A DNA stretch of 64,000 nt from Cytophagaceae bacterium (GTDB lineage: Bacteria; Bacteroidota; Bacteroidia; Cytophagales; Spirosomataceae): contig JAIYBU010000201.1 in the NCBI GenBank assembly GCA_027488335.1, positions 1-64,000 of the forward strand, given 5' to 3'. The notes under the pieces were generated by a model, which saw only the letters and a list, made by a program, of their open reading frames with translations, was not told the DNA's origin and made no database searches. This document shows positions 20,193 to 30,177 of this stretch, piece after piece (the stretch's first letter is position 1; each line of letters opens with the position of its first letter). A program made the position numbers and the translations under genes.

Positions 20193-21521
20193 ATGATAAT
20201 TCTTGTCGTTTTTCTTGCCATAGCCTTCATTGTTATTTCGTCTACTTGGTTCAAACTTCATCCGTTGGCTGGTTTGCTTTTGGCGGCTTTGGGCGTTGGG
20301 ATTTTTGCAGGTTTACCGATTGATAAACTCGCCGAAACAATTGGCAAAGGCTTCGGAGAACTGATGTCGAAAATCGGCCTGATGGTTATTTTGGGCTGTG
20401 TTATTGGAGCAATTCTTGATAAATCGGGGGCTGCTATAAAAGTTGCGGATATAATTTTGAAACTTTTTGGTGAAAAATACCCTGCCTTTGCGATGTCGGT
20501 GATTGGAGCAATTGTCGGTATTCCAGTTTTTTGTGATTCGGGATTTATTATTTTGGCAAAACTTAATAAAATTGTTGCCAAAAAAGTAAACCGACCACTC
20601 GGAACGATTGCTATTGCCCTTTCAGGAGGACTTTTTGCTACGCATACGCTCGTACCGCCAACACCTGGTCCGCTTTCGGCAGCAGGAAATTTGAATCTAA
20701 CCGATTCGGTTGGACTCGTGATTTTGGTTGGCTTAGTGGTTTCTATTCCGAGTTTATTTGTTTCTACTTGGTTTGCTCAGAAATTTGCTTCAAATGTAGA
20801 AATAATCGAAGATAACGACTTGGAAATCAGTGAGGTAACGAGTAGTCATTTGTCCGCTTGGAAAGCCTTTATGCCAATTTTACTACCCATTTTATTGATT
20901 GCCTTTGCTTCTTTTGCCAAAATTTCACACGTTTTCAGCGATGAAGTTTTACATTGGTTGAGTTTTCTCGGCAGTCCGTTAGTATCATTTTTACTGGCGA
21001 TTGGGTTTTCATACACACTTTTCCCTGAAAAACCTGCTGATAAATTGTTGGCCTGTTTCAAAAGTGGGATTGAGCATTGTGGCACTACGCTTGTGCTGGT
21101 AGGGGCAGGTGGTGCTTTTGGGGCAATTTTGAAAGAAACTGCTCTGAAAGATATGATTAGTAATTGGCTTTTGGCCAACCAAACATCGGGTGTCATGTTT
21201 TTGGTGATTGCGTTTTTGGTAGCGGCATTTTTCAAAACGGCACAAGGCTCAACCACTACTTCGATGGTGCTTACTTCGGGCATTTTAGCTCCGCTTGCAA
21301 GCACCGTAGGTTTTACCGAACCGCTCGACCTTACGCTTTTAGTAATGGCCGTAGGTAGCGGAGCAATGACCGTTTCACATGCCAATGATGCTTGGTTTTG
21401 GGTAGTTTCTCAGTTTACAGGCATCAACCAGCGAGATGCCTACCGCACCCACACCTTACTTTCTGGCTTGCAAGGCATAGTGAGTTTGGTTTTGGTTTGT
21501 TTGATTTATTTGGTATTTTAG
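20193..21521 (+). CDS. GntP-family gluconate:H+ symporter
   Basis: FGELMSKIGLMVILGCVIGAILDKSGAA, PLGTIAIALSGGLFATHTLVPPTPGPLSAAGNL, FKTAQGSTTTSMVLTSGI. Confidence 0.9.
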   Translation: MIILVVFLAIAFIVISSTWFKLHPLAGLLLAALGVGIFAGLPIDKLAETIGKGFGELMSKIGLMVILGCVIGAILDKSGAAIKVADIILKLFGEKYPAFAMSVIGAIVGIPVFCDSGFIILAKLNKIVAKKVNRPLGTIAIALSGGLFATHTLVPPTPGPLSAAGNLNLTDSVGLVILVGLVVSIPSLFVSTWFAQKFASNVEIIEDNDLEISEVTSSHLSAWKAFMPILLPILLIAFASFAKISHVFSDEVLHWLSFLGSPLVSFLLAIGFSYTLFPEKPADKLLACFKSGIEHCGTTLVLVGAGGAFGAILKETALKDMISNWLLANQTSGVMFLVIAFLVAAFFKTAQGSTTTSMVLTSGILAPLASTVGFTEPLDLTLLVMAVGSGAMTVSHANDAWFWVVSQFTGINQRDAYRTHTLLSGLQGIVSLVLVCLIYLVF

Positions 21522-21525
21522 AAAA

Positions 21526-21559
21526 AACTTCCCGAAAGTTCTAAAATTTTCGGGAAGTT
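21526..21559. terminator. Bidirectional terminator
   Basis: AACTTCCCGAAA / TTTCGGGAAGTT between convergent genes. Confidence 0.75.
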
Positions 21560-21577
21560 AATCTTTAAAATTATTTT

Positions 21578-23941
21578 CTACACATTCAACCAATAAGTCA
21601 TCTTTAAAATCAATGCACGATTTTTAGGAGTCCACGCCTTGATATAATAATTCGGAATATTTTCGGCAAAATAATTATCGGTATAAACCAAAAATAAGTC
21701 AGAAACAGGACGGAAACGCCACTGCAAGCGAGAATTGATATTTGTATTATTGGTTTGAGTATTATATTGAAAAAAGGTACTAAAAAATACACTTTTTGAG
21801 AACGATAGCTCAGCACGAGGTCCAATCAGCCAATAATCAACACTATTATAGGGTTTAGGCATATTGATTTTGGTATAGTTATAGTCCAGCGAAAACACTC
21901 CAAAAGGTTGATAACGATAGCCAATACTACCTTTCAAGAAAGTAGCCTTTCCATCAAAATATTTTCCCTTGTTGAGTTCAAAAGAACCATTTAAGTTATT
22001 TCGTCGGCTACTTGTATAACCAATGCTCAATAGTTGTGTATAATAATTACCGATGGGCAATTCAATTACGTTTTTATAATTATCTGGATTTGGATTATTG
22101 TTAGCATTGGTTGGGTCATAAGGAAAGAAAAGATGGGTAAAACTTCTTGTGTAGGCCACAAAAACTTCTGAACCTGCCGAATTATTGGCAAACATGAAAA
22201 GAGTTGTTTCGCTATCAAGTCTTTCTCCTTTTAAGCTAAATACATCACTTCCTTGTGTTCCGATGCCGTAAGCGTTAATATATTTGGCAACCTTTTTCGA
22301 CTTCGGATTCAGAATAATATTGGCTGGGCGATATATCTGCCAAATACCTGTGCGTGGCACAAAACCCACATCGGCACGGTAATTTTCACCGATACGCTGC
22401 ACTCCCAGATTCAGCTCAATGTTTGGGTGGCTATACCCCATAAAATGAGCGGCACTTCCTGCATCTTTCTTGTTTTCGGGTGAAAAAGATTGATGGTAAT
22501 AACTTTCAGATTGAAAACGGCTATCTTTTGAATAATAATTAAATTCTAAACCACCAACTCGGTTAAATTTACGATAACCCGCTATTTGTTCGGTAGTTAG
22601 ATTACTAAAATCATTTTCTTTATTTACAAAAATACCTCCAAGTGTTGAGCGATTTAAGAGTTTGCGTTGCACAACTGCTACCGAATAATTGGCGGCGGGT
22701 AAATATTTATTTTCTCCGAAATTTACTTTGCGGGTTTGCATATTCATCACCCCAATTCGCCAATCTTCGTTAAGTTTTCCGCTGAGTCTTGCCCCTGCCA
22801 AAATTGGTACTCGTTGGGTATTACCAGTATTTGGATTTCGGGTAATACCAATACGGCGAGAGAAAAACGGACGAGTATCAGGAAAGCCAAAAGTGCCAAA
22901 AAGGTCATTGTTTTCGAGAAAAAACTGTCTTCTTTCAGGGAAAAACAACTCGAAACGACTAAGGTTAGTTACTTGTTTGTCAACTTCGACTTGTGAAAAA
23001 TCGGGATTGACCGTTAAGTCTAAATTCAACGATGGTGTAACAGCAATTTTTGCGTCCATACCTACGCCCGCAGGAAAATTAGAGGTTGTTGGAAGTGCTT
23101 TTAAATCACTTTCATTACGTGGAAAATCCTTTTGGGCTGCCATTGAAACAAATGGAATCAACGAAACATTAGCTCCAGGTTTTGGTGGGTTTTCGTCCCA
23201 AGTCATATTTCCTGCAAAGGCCAAATTGGCTGGTCGGAAATTACGGGGAACAGGACTCCAAGTTGATACTTCGTTTTTCTTCAGCACATTTCGGCCAAAG
23301 TTTACTCGCCAAGTATTTTGCCCATCGGTCACTTTATAGCGTAGGGTTTTGAAAGGAATCGCCATTTCAATCACCCAATAATCATCGTAGTTTTTTACTT
23401 GCGAATACCATTTGTTGTCCCAAAAATTAGAAGATTCTTCGCCGTTGAAAATCAAACCTTCTCGCTGCACGCCGTAAGGATTGACAGCAAACTGAAAAGC
23501 GTTGAGTTTATCTTTGAAAGTATCAAATGTTGCCGTAAAAACATCACTCGTTCCTCCTTCAAAGTCTCGTTTTAATGAAGCGACCGTATATATATCACGG
23601 GGTTCGTAGCAGATAGCACCAACGTAAATGAAATTATCGTCAAAAAGGACTTTTACTTCAGTTTGTAATTTGGCAAAAGAAGAATCATACGGACGGTTCA
23701 GAAAAAAGTTTTTTGCTATGTCGGCAGTTTTCCAAGAGTCTTCATCGAGCAAACCATCTAATTTGATGGGTGTCGTAGATTTTTTGATATGGATACTATA
23801 TTTGTCTTCGTCTTTTTTTGAGTCTTGGGCAAATAATACGTTCATTCCCAATAGGATTGCTCCTACGGTAAAGTAAAGTTTTTTCATAAAGGAGATTAAA
23901 ATTGTAGTTTGTTGCTTTAAAACAGACACGCAAAAGTACAA
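21578..23941 (-). CDS. DUF5916 / carbohydrate-binding family 9-like outer membrane protein
   Basis: PIKLDGLLDEDSWKTADIAKNFFLNRPYD...; VNPDFSQVEVDKQVTNLSRFELFFPERRQFFLEN; likely true start MKKLYFTVGAILLG inside the ORF. Confidence 0.88.
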   Translation of the reverse strand: MYFCVSVLKQQTTILISFMKKLYFTVGAILLGMNVLFAQDSKKDEDKYSIHIKKSTTPIKLDGLLDEDSWKTADIAKNFFLNRPYDSSFAKLQTEVKVLFDDNFIYVGAICYEPRDIYTVASLKRDFEGGTSDVFTATFDTFKDKLNAFQFAVNPYGVQREGLIFNGEESSNFWDNKWYSQVKNYDDYWVIEMAIPFKTLRYKVTDGQNTWRVNFGRNVLKKNEVSTWSPVPRNFRPANLAFAGNMTWDENPPKPGANVSLIPFVSMAAQKDFPRNESDLKALPTTSNFPAGVGMDAKIAVTPSLNLDLTVNPDFSQVEVDKQVTNLSRFELFFPERRQFFLENNDLFGTFGFPDTRPFFSRRIGITRNPNTGNTQRVPILAGARLSGKLNEDWRIGVMNMQTRKVNFGENKYLPAANYSVAVVQRKLLNRSTLGGIFVNKENDFSNLTTEQIAGYRKFNRVGGLEFNYYSKDSRFQSESYYHQSFSPENKKDAGSAAHFMGYSHPNIELNLGVQRIGENYRADVGFVPRTGIWQIYRPANIILNPKSKKVAKYINAYGIGTQGSDVFSLKGERLDSETTLFMFANNSAGSEVFVAYTRSFTHLFFPYDPTNANNNPNPDNYKNVIELPIGNYYTQLLSIGYTSSRRNNLNGSFELNKGKYFDGKATFLKGSIGYRYQPFGVFSLDYNYTKINMPKPYNSVDYWLIGPRAELSFSKSVFFSTFFQYNTQTNNTNINSRLQWRFRPVSDLFLVYTDNYFAENIPNYYIKAWTPKNRALILKMTYWLNV

Positions 23942-23959
23942 AAAAGTTGCAAAAATGTT

Positions 23960-24913
23960 TTAAATCATTCCTTTTGGTTGCTTTCCTTGTTGAAATGATA
24001 TGATATTTTCTACAACTCCTTTTAATAATTCTTGGCGTGCATTCACTCCTGCCCAAGCAATATGTGGCGTAATAATAGTATTTTTTGCTGTCAATACTGG
24101 GTTGGTTGTAGTTGGCGGTTCAACAGAAAGTACATCAAGCCCAGCACCTGCTATTATGCCAGCATTGAGAGCATCGGCTAAGTCTTGTTCATTAATTAGT
24201 CCGCCTCTTGATGTATTTATTAAAATTGCTGAAGATTTCATTAAAGCTAACCTTTCTTTGTTGACAAATTGCTGATTATCAGGTGTTAATGGGCAATGTA
24301 GTGAAATAAAATCGCTTTCTTGAAATATTTGTTCTTGGCTACAAAGCTCCACACCACTCATTCCACCAGAAGTCAAATCTCGCTTATTTGCTAAAACCTT
24401 CATACCGAACCCTAAGCCAATACTGGCTACTTTTTTGCCAATATCACCCAAACCAATAATGCCCAACGTTTTTCCTTCGAGTTCTACCAAAGGTGAGTGA
24501 TAAAAACAAAAATCAGGGCAAGATGTCCAAGTATTTTCGATATTTTTGGAATGCTCTGCTACTCGATTCGTGAAACCTAAAATCAATGAAAATACTAATT
24601 GAGCAACCGAGGCTGAGCTATATCCACGCACGTTAGCCACAATAATATCTTGTGCTTTAGCCGCTTCAATATCAATAATATTATAGCCAGTGGCTACCAC
24701 ACCGATGTATTTCAGATTTGGTAATTGGTTGATAGTCTGTGCATTAAGCGGACATTTATTGGTCAATATTATTTCGGCATCTTTGGCTCGTTCAATAATT
24801 TGATTGGGTGAAGTTCTGTCATAGAGTGTGACATTTCCGAGAGAATCTAAGATTGAAAGGTCTAAATCATTGAGCGGATTTAGGGTATAGGCATCAAGAA
24901 AAACAATGTTCAT
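23960..24913 (-). CDS. D-2-hydroxyacid dehydrogenase
   Basis: GKTLGIIGLGDIGKKVASIGLGFGMKV, LINTSRGGLINEQDLADAL. Confidence 0.92.
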   Translation of the reverse strand: MNIVFLDAYTLNPLNDLDLSILDSLGNVTLYDRTSPNQIIERAKDAEIILTNKCPLNAQTINQLPNLKYIGVVATGYNIIDIEAAKAQDIIVANVRGYSSASVAQLVFSLILGFTNRVAEHSKNIENTWTSCPDFCFYHSPLVELEGKTLGIIGLGDIGKKVASIGLGFGMKVLANKRDLTSGGMSGVELCSQEQIFQESDFISLHCPLTPDNQQFVNKERLALMKSSAILINTSRGGLINEQDLADALNAGIIAGAGLDVLSVEPPTTTNPVLTAKNTIITPHIAWAGVNARQELLKGVVENIISFQQGKQPKGMI

Positions 24914-25082
24914 AAGGCTTAGAGTCTGGAATTTTTGACGAAATTATCAACTAAAAACTTCTTGTCAAAACACTTTGTGGATAAACAGAAATTAATTTTC
25001 TTGATATGAAAATCCTACACAATTTTAATTTTTATGTTATATTTACTTGTGTATTGCCATGTGCAACTCAAAACTTAAAAAT

Positions 25083-25787
25083 ATGAAAATAATTTTTTTG
25101 TCTATCGTTTTTGTGGGAGCTATGGCTATCCAAAGTTTTGCAGGAACTCTTCGTGGAGCATGGGAAATGCAACCCGAAAGCAGTGTCTCAAACGAAAGAG
25201 CGGTGATGATTGCCACCGAAAACTATCTTTCGATTGCAGTTTTTGAAAAGAACGCCTACATCCGAACTTACGGTGGTACGTACACAATTGATAATAATGG
25301 ATTGACGTTACTGCTTGAATTTAATGATAAAAATCCAGAGAGTGTTGGTACAAAAATTACCTATAAGTATGCCAGAACTGCTAATGAGTTTACGATTGAG
25401 AATCAAGTCAAAACAACTTGGAAACGCCTTGATGAAGGGAAAGATGCCCTTTCTGGAAATTGGCGAATCTCGGCCCGTGCTGGGCAAGATGGACAAATGA
25501 CCGAAATGAAGCGTACTGCCCGAAAGACCTTGAAAATATGCTCAGGAACAAGGTTTCAATGGTTCGCCATCAACCCCGAAACCAAAGAGTTTTTCGGAAC
25601 AGGTGGCGGCACATACACCCTGAAAGATGGAAAATATACCGAAACACTCGAGTTTTTCTCAAGAGATAATAGTAGAGTAGGAGCATCACTTACGTTTGAT
25701 GCGAAAGTAGAGGCTGATAAGTGGCAGCATTCGGGAAAAAGCTCAAAAGGAGAGCCTGTGAATGAAATTTGGGGAAAAGAAAAATAG
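25083..25787 (+). CDS. hypothetical secreted protein
   Basis: Likely start MKIIFLSIVFVGAMAIQSFAG (signal peptide); two lipocalin-like repeats (RGAWEMQPES..., SGNWRISARAG...). Confidence 0.7.
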   Translation: MKIIFLSIVFVGAMAIQSFAGTLRGAWEMQPESSVSNERAVMIATENYLSIAVFEKNAYIRTYGGTYTIDNNGLTLLLEFNDKNPESVGTKITYKYARTANEFTIENQVKTTWKRLDEGKDALSGNWRISARAGQDGQMTEMKRTARKTLKICSGTRFQWFAINPETKEFFGTGGGTYTLKDGKYTETLEFFSRDNSRVGASLTFDAKVEADKWQHSGKSSKGEPVNEIWGKEK

Positions 25788-25803
25788 TTTTTCCCAAGCA
25801 TAT

Positions 25804-26256
25804 TTAGATTTGTTGTAAAGCCGCTTCTGCGGCTTTTTTCACGATTGCTAAGTCGGTTGTACCTTTAAAGCCGCTAAAACCGTATGAAATAGTAGTTTCT
25901 GAATCTAACTGAATCGGTTGTCCACCTTCCCAGCCCATGAGTTCGGGCAATGGTATGCCAAAATCTCGGTAATTGAGTTTATCGGTAAAAATTAAACGTT
26001 CAAATTCCCCTGTTTTGTAGCCAGTTATCCAAACTTGCGAGGCTTTTCGATAGGCTACATCGTAGTATCGTCGGCCTGTTAGTTTATCATCGCCCCAAAT
26101 TTTTCCGTAAACATTCCCTTCGTCGTCGATGATACAAATCGCTACATTTCCCTCACAAATCCCCCAATCGGGTTCGCTATTTTGGTACGTAGGGACTTGT
26201 ACTGAAAGATTTTCGAGTATTTGATGGATAATTTCTTGGCGTTTTTGAGGTGTCAT
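25804..26256 (-). CDS. hypothetical protein, possibly GlcG/HbpS-like
   Basis: 150 aa intact ORF; C-term GFKGTTDLAIVKKAAEAALQ; family call tentative. Confidence 0.5.
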   Translation of the reverse strand: MTPQKRQEIIHQILENLSVQVPTYQNSEPDWGICEGNVAICIIDDEGNVYGKIWGDDKLTGRRYYDVAYRKASQVWITGYKTGEFERLIFTDKLNYRDFGIPLPELMGWEGGQPIQLDSETTISYGFSGFKGTTDLAIVKKAAEAALQQI

Positions 26257-26257
26257 T

Positions 26258-26623
26258 TTAGAAGATTTTTACAAATAACCAATTGAGAAAAAAGGTAGCA
26301 ATCGTAGCTAAACCGATTGATAAAACATAAGAGCGTGTCACGAAACCATTAGCCTTAAACATACTAAATAAGTCTTTTGTGAAAGCAAAAAAGATGATTT
26401 CTAATAAAAATGGCAATAAAATATAGAAATGCTGATAGGTCTGCCCGAAATTGGTGTTTTTGGTGAAACAGAAAATAAGCGAACAGATAATAAAAATCGG
26501 AATAATAAAAACCAATTGTATAACAGGGGCGATGCCTACTTGGTCGCCCGATGTGCTATTAGTCACTATCAACATATTGAAAATGAAAGCTAAAACGGCA
26601 ATCGCTAAATAGAGGAAGTACAT
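26258..26623 (-). CDS. small integral membrane protein, unknown function
   Basis: 121 aa, about 4 hydrophobic segments; 1-nt gap to the downstream gene. Confidence 0.6.
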   Translation of the reverse strand: MYFLYLAIAVLAFIFNMLIVTNSTSGDQVGIAPVIQLVFIIPIFIICSLIFCFTKNTNFGQTYQHFYILLPFLLEIIFFAFTKDLFSMFKANGFVTRSYVLSIGLATIATFFLNWLFVKIF

Positions 26624-26650
26624 TTTTTAGTTTATAAGGTGAAAACGCAC

Positions 26651-27688
26651 TCAAATCAATACAATATCATTGGCGTTTGCTACTTCGTAATTGATTGTTT
26701 TTAGATTTGCTGCTAACTCAGTCGAAGAAACTTTTGTGCGGGCAACAGCCAGCATTTCGCCGTGATTATCAACAATTTCTACCACTTCACCGATTTCAAA
26801 ATCGCCCTTTACTTTTCTGATACCTACGGCCAACAAACTGCTGCGTTTTTGGATAGCTTTGGCTGCTCCTGTATCAATTTGCAATGTGCCTACCGCAACG
26901 CTTCCACTGGCCAACCATTTATTTCTTGACGAAAGAGTGACTTCTTGTGCCAAAAACTCACTGCCTGCTTCACCGTTGATGGCTTTCAAGATACCATCAA
27001 TTTCTTTCATTCCAAAAATAATCACCTTGATTCCCATGCGAGTGGCGAGCTTCGTAAAAGTTAATTTAGATGCCATTCCGCCTGAGCCGAGTGCCGATTT
27101 TGAACTATCAACCAAGCCAAGAATTTGGTTATCGATGTTTCCTATTTTGCGAATGATGTTTTTTTCTTTATCCAAAAGTCCGCCAACCGAAGTGCAAATC
27201 ATGAGTGTTTCTGCTCCGAAACCAGTGGCGATGAGAGTTGCCAATTCATCGTTATCCGAAAATTTTAATTCACGGTTGCTTACAACGTCGTTTTCGTTAG
27301 CAATCGGAATAATATCATTTTTCCATAATTCTTGGTAAGTTTCTTTGAGCTGCAAAAATTGTTCACGATTACCAAAATGTTGGCGTTCGCACAAACTTTG
27401 GGCAATCTGAATGCCGTATTGCGAAAAATATTTCGAGTAAATATTCAACAAAAGAGGGTTTCCGATGGCAGCAGCGGCCTTACGCTCGGCAATTTCACCC
27501 GAATAATTTTTGATAAAATGCTTTCCAGCACCCACCGCACCCGAAGATACCATAACTATCTGATAGTTGGCGTGAAGAATGGCTACTTGGCGAGCAATAT
27601 CGGCAATGATTGTTTCGTCGGGTTCTCCGTTTTTTTGAGTAATCGAAGCCGTTCCGAATTTTAATATGAGGATAGGTTTTTGAATCAT
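26651..27688 (-). CDS. proB: glutamate 5-kinase
   Basis: KFGTASITQKNGEPDE, VSSGAVGAGK, NENDVVSNRELKFSDNDELATLIA, C-terminal PUA-like region. Confidence 0.93.
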   Translation of the reverse strand: MIQKPILILKFGTASITQKNGEPDETIIADIARQVAILHANYQIVMVSSGAVGAGKHFIKNYSGEIAERKAAAAIGNPLLLNIYSKYFSQYGIQIAQSLCERQHFGNREQFLQLKETYQELWKNDIIPIANENDVVSNRELKFSDNDELATLIATGFGAETLMICTSVGGLLDKEKNIIRKIGNIDNQILGLVDSSKSALGSGGMASKLTFTKLATRMGIKVIIFGMKEIDGILKAINGEAGSEFLAQEVTLSSRNKWLASGSVAVGTLQIDTGAAKAIQKRSSLLAVGIRKVKGDFEIGEVVEIVDNHGEMLAVARTKVSSTELAANLKTINYEVANANDIVLI

Positions 27689-27719
27689 AATAGCAAAGAT
27701 ACGATTTTCAAACTACACA

Positions 27720-27759
27720 AAAAAAGCCTTGATAATCATTCGACTATCAAGGCTTTTTT
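27720..27759. terminator. Rho-independent terminator
   Basis: AAAAAAGCCTTGATA / TATCAAGGCTTTTTT, 15-bp arms. Confidence 0.85.
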
Positions 27760-27781
27760 GTTTTTCGATTTAGAAATAATC

Positions 27782-27979
27782 CTAAATAAAATTAAACACC
27801 TTCTCTAAGGTTATTTCTTCAGATTCTTCGATTTTAGCCTCATTATTTGCGTGTTTGTGGTAGGGAAATATATTGATGATGAAGAGCATTATATCATCAA
27901 TATTTTAGCTCAAAATCATTTCCATCCACTAATACGAATATTTATCTTTGCTGACATCGAAAACAACTACTTCCAATAC
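27782..27979 (-). pseudogene. decayed reading frame of unknown origin
   Basis: Minus-strand reading VLEVVVFDVSKDKYSY*WMEMILS*NIDDIMLFIINIFPYHKHANNEAKIEESEEITLEKVFNFI* with internal stops, ending just before the 27720-27759 terminator. Confidence 0.35.
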
Positions 27980-28567
27980 CTCTAAAATTAACTATCATTA
28001 CAACATCAATCTTGCTTTAAACTGTAAGATTTGATTGTCTTTTTGGTTGAATAAAATTCGTATTTTTCAATATTTTTTCTATCATCGATTCAAAGATAAA
28101 AGGCCGTGCTGGGAGGCATTTAGAACATCAATTGAGCATTACCACGTAATATTATTATTTTTTTTCAAAGATGGAATAGTATTTTAGCTACTCAAAATTT
28201 TGATAAAAAGCAAAACTCATGCTGTACTTTTGTTCAAAATAATTAATGCAACTTTTGTAGTAAGTAATTTTTTGCTGAATAATTCCTTTGGCTTACTTTC
28301 TTGTGAAGTTAATTAAACTCGAATAACCAAATTGTGTATCAATTGGATTATTCGAGTGTTTGGGAAGTATTCGCTATTTACTAAGATGTTTGTTATGAGT
28401 TTTATACAAGTTTATACGTAAGCGAAAATTTTGTGTAAATTTTTTACGCAAAAAAACTTGATAACCTCTGATGTCGTTCCAAGCACTGCTGCGATTGAAT
28501 AATCAGCCGAACTGGAAAGGAAATTAGGACTGTGTAAAATCTGTTAGTTAACTTGTGTTTTTCTTCT

Positions 28568-29263
28568 TTATCTTTCCTTGTTAATGGGAATAGATATTTT
28601 AAAACGAACTCCAATCCAAGCATCGTTTTTTGTTTTTCCTACATCTCCTTTTTTTAAATCTATTACTTTACCTTTAAATTTGTGTCCATCAACACCATTT
28701 AAAAGTCCAGCAGTTGCATCAAACCTATCGCTTTGAATAAAATTATTTGTCAACTCAAGTCCTACAATATTTTTACCAACACTAAACCCTAATTCTGCTC
28801 CTGTCGAATATAATAAATTACCAGTAGATTTGGGTTCAGATGCTGTTCCATTAACAAATCGAATAATAGAATTATTTTCAGACGCTTTTGCATTATATAT
28901 AGTATAGCCAATCCCTAAAAAAGGAGCAAGTGTATATTTTGACTTGGGCTGTAAAATATTATATTTTATTATTGGCGTGACTTGGGCAAATGAAGTTTTA
29001 GAAGTATAATAATAACCTGAATAGGCTTCAGTTTTCATGCTTCCACCATCCACAGAAATACCTAAAATTAAATGTTTATTTAGGTATTGTTCAACACTAA
29101 AACCTAAAGTCACCCCCACTTTCTTTTTGCCATCTCCAGATATGTAACTTGGTCCAATTTTTACGTTAAAACTACTTGGACGTGTTCTTTGAGTTTCTTG
29201 TGCCGAAACAGTTTGCAAGGCCACACTAAATAAAGCAATAGCAATAAAGTGTATTTTTTTCAT
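28568..29263 (-). CDS. outer membrane beta-barrel protein
   Basis: Signal peptide MKKIHFIAIALFSVALQTVSAQ; alternating beta-strand pattern, C-term WIGVRFKISIP. Confidence 0.75.
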   Translation of the reverse strand: MKKIHFIAIALFSVALQTVSAQETQRTRPSSFNVKIGPSYISGDGKKKVGVTLGFSVEQYLNKHLILGISVDGGSMKTEAYSGYYYTSKTSFAQVTPIIKYNILQPKSKYTLAPFLGIGYTIYNAKASENNSIIRFVNGTASEPKSTGNLLYSTGAELGFSVGKNIVGLELTNNFIQSDRFDATAGLLNGVDGHKFKGKVIDLKKGDVGKTKNDAWIGVRFKISIPINKER

Positions 29264-29479
29264 GGGATATAATTATTATGTTAAAACGTATTTGACGCTA
29301 CAAATATATGTTTTTAAGAAAAGCCATTTACATAAAAATATACAAAAAATATAGTAAATTTTTGTACGGTACAGAAATTGTAATCAAAAACTTAAATTCG
29401 CTTAATTTTTCAAAATTATATATATTACGATACATATAAGGTCATAAAGAAGAGTTAAAAAAAATATACCATAAAACAT

Positions 29480-29751
29480 TTTTAGATACAAATATTATGA
29501 TAGACAGCCACATCTCTAATTCTCTGCAACTATGAAATCGGCCAAAAAAATGAGAGATATCGACCATACTTTTACAATAATGTTAAAGCATATAGAACCG
29601 TGCTGACTCACATTTTCTTCCAAAATTCTAACTACTCACCAAAACAGTAGTTAGAATCAAGGCATCGGTTACTCGGCGTTATGGGTATTTCTTGTAGTCA
29701 ATTTTATGAAAAATATCATCTACAATACTGTACATTGCAATGGTGTTATCT
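29480..29751 (-). pseudogene. decayed IS982-like transposase N-terminal fragment
   Basis: Minus-strand reading MYSIVDDIFHKIDYKKYP*RRVTDALILTTVLVSS*NFGRKCESARFYML*HYCKSMVDISHFFGRFHSCRELEMW resembles IS982 N-term (DA-LITTVLVS-FGG...SRFNRR-H); three in-frame stops. Confidence 0.6.
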
Positions 29752-30177
29752 TTTATGGTATTTTGATTTGTGGTGATTTCAAAAATACTATTTTGCTATG
29801 GATAACACATTTTTATAGGTAGCAACTTGAATTAGTTAGTTACCAAAAACAAATAGTAACTATACCCAACTTATCAGAGTTAGTGATTAGGAAAGATATG
29901 AAGAAATCAAAGAGGTTTTAAAGAGTCTTTTACTATTAGGTTTGAGGATTGAAAATATCGCATTTCATTGGTAAAAGGGAGATTTCAAACTATTAAAGTG
30001 TGGCTGATTAATACTAAAATTCAACGTTATTTAGTGCATATTCAACGTCAGAGCTTAATTGGTCTTTCCAGTAGCCCTAACCATAAATCAGCCAAAGAAC
30101 AGAGCTTTGATGATGGGCATCAAAAAAACTTTATCAAATGGTATATTTGTTCTAATAAAATTTGAGTTTTTAAACCA

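Noticed and set aside
20846-21385. 179-aa minus-strand ORF
   Set aside because: Fully antisense to the well-supported GntP gene; low-complexity composition typical of shadow ORFs.
22689-23339. 216-aa plus-strand ORF
   Set aside because: Antisense to the DUF5916 gene, no recognisable domain, shadow ORF.
26859-27338. 159-aa plus-strand ORF
   Set aside because: Antisense to proB; no domain or RBS support.
29968-30165. 65-aa plus-strand ORF near the IS982 fossil
   Set aside because: No recognisable homology; lies in decayed DNA and is likely random.
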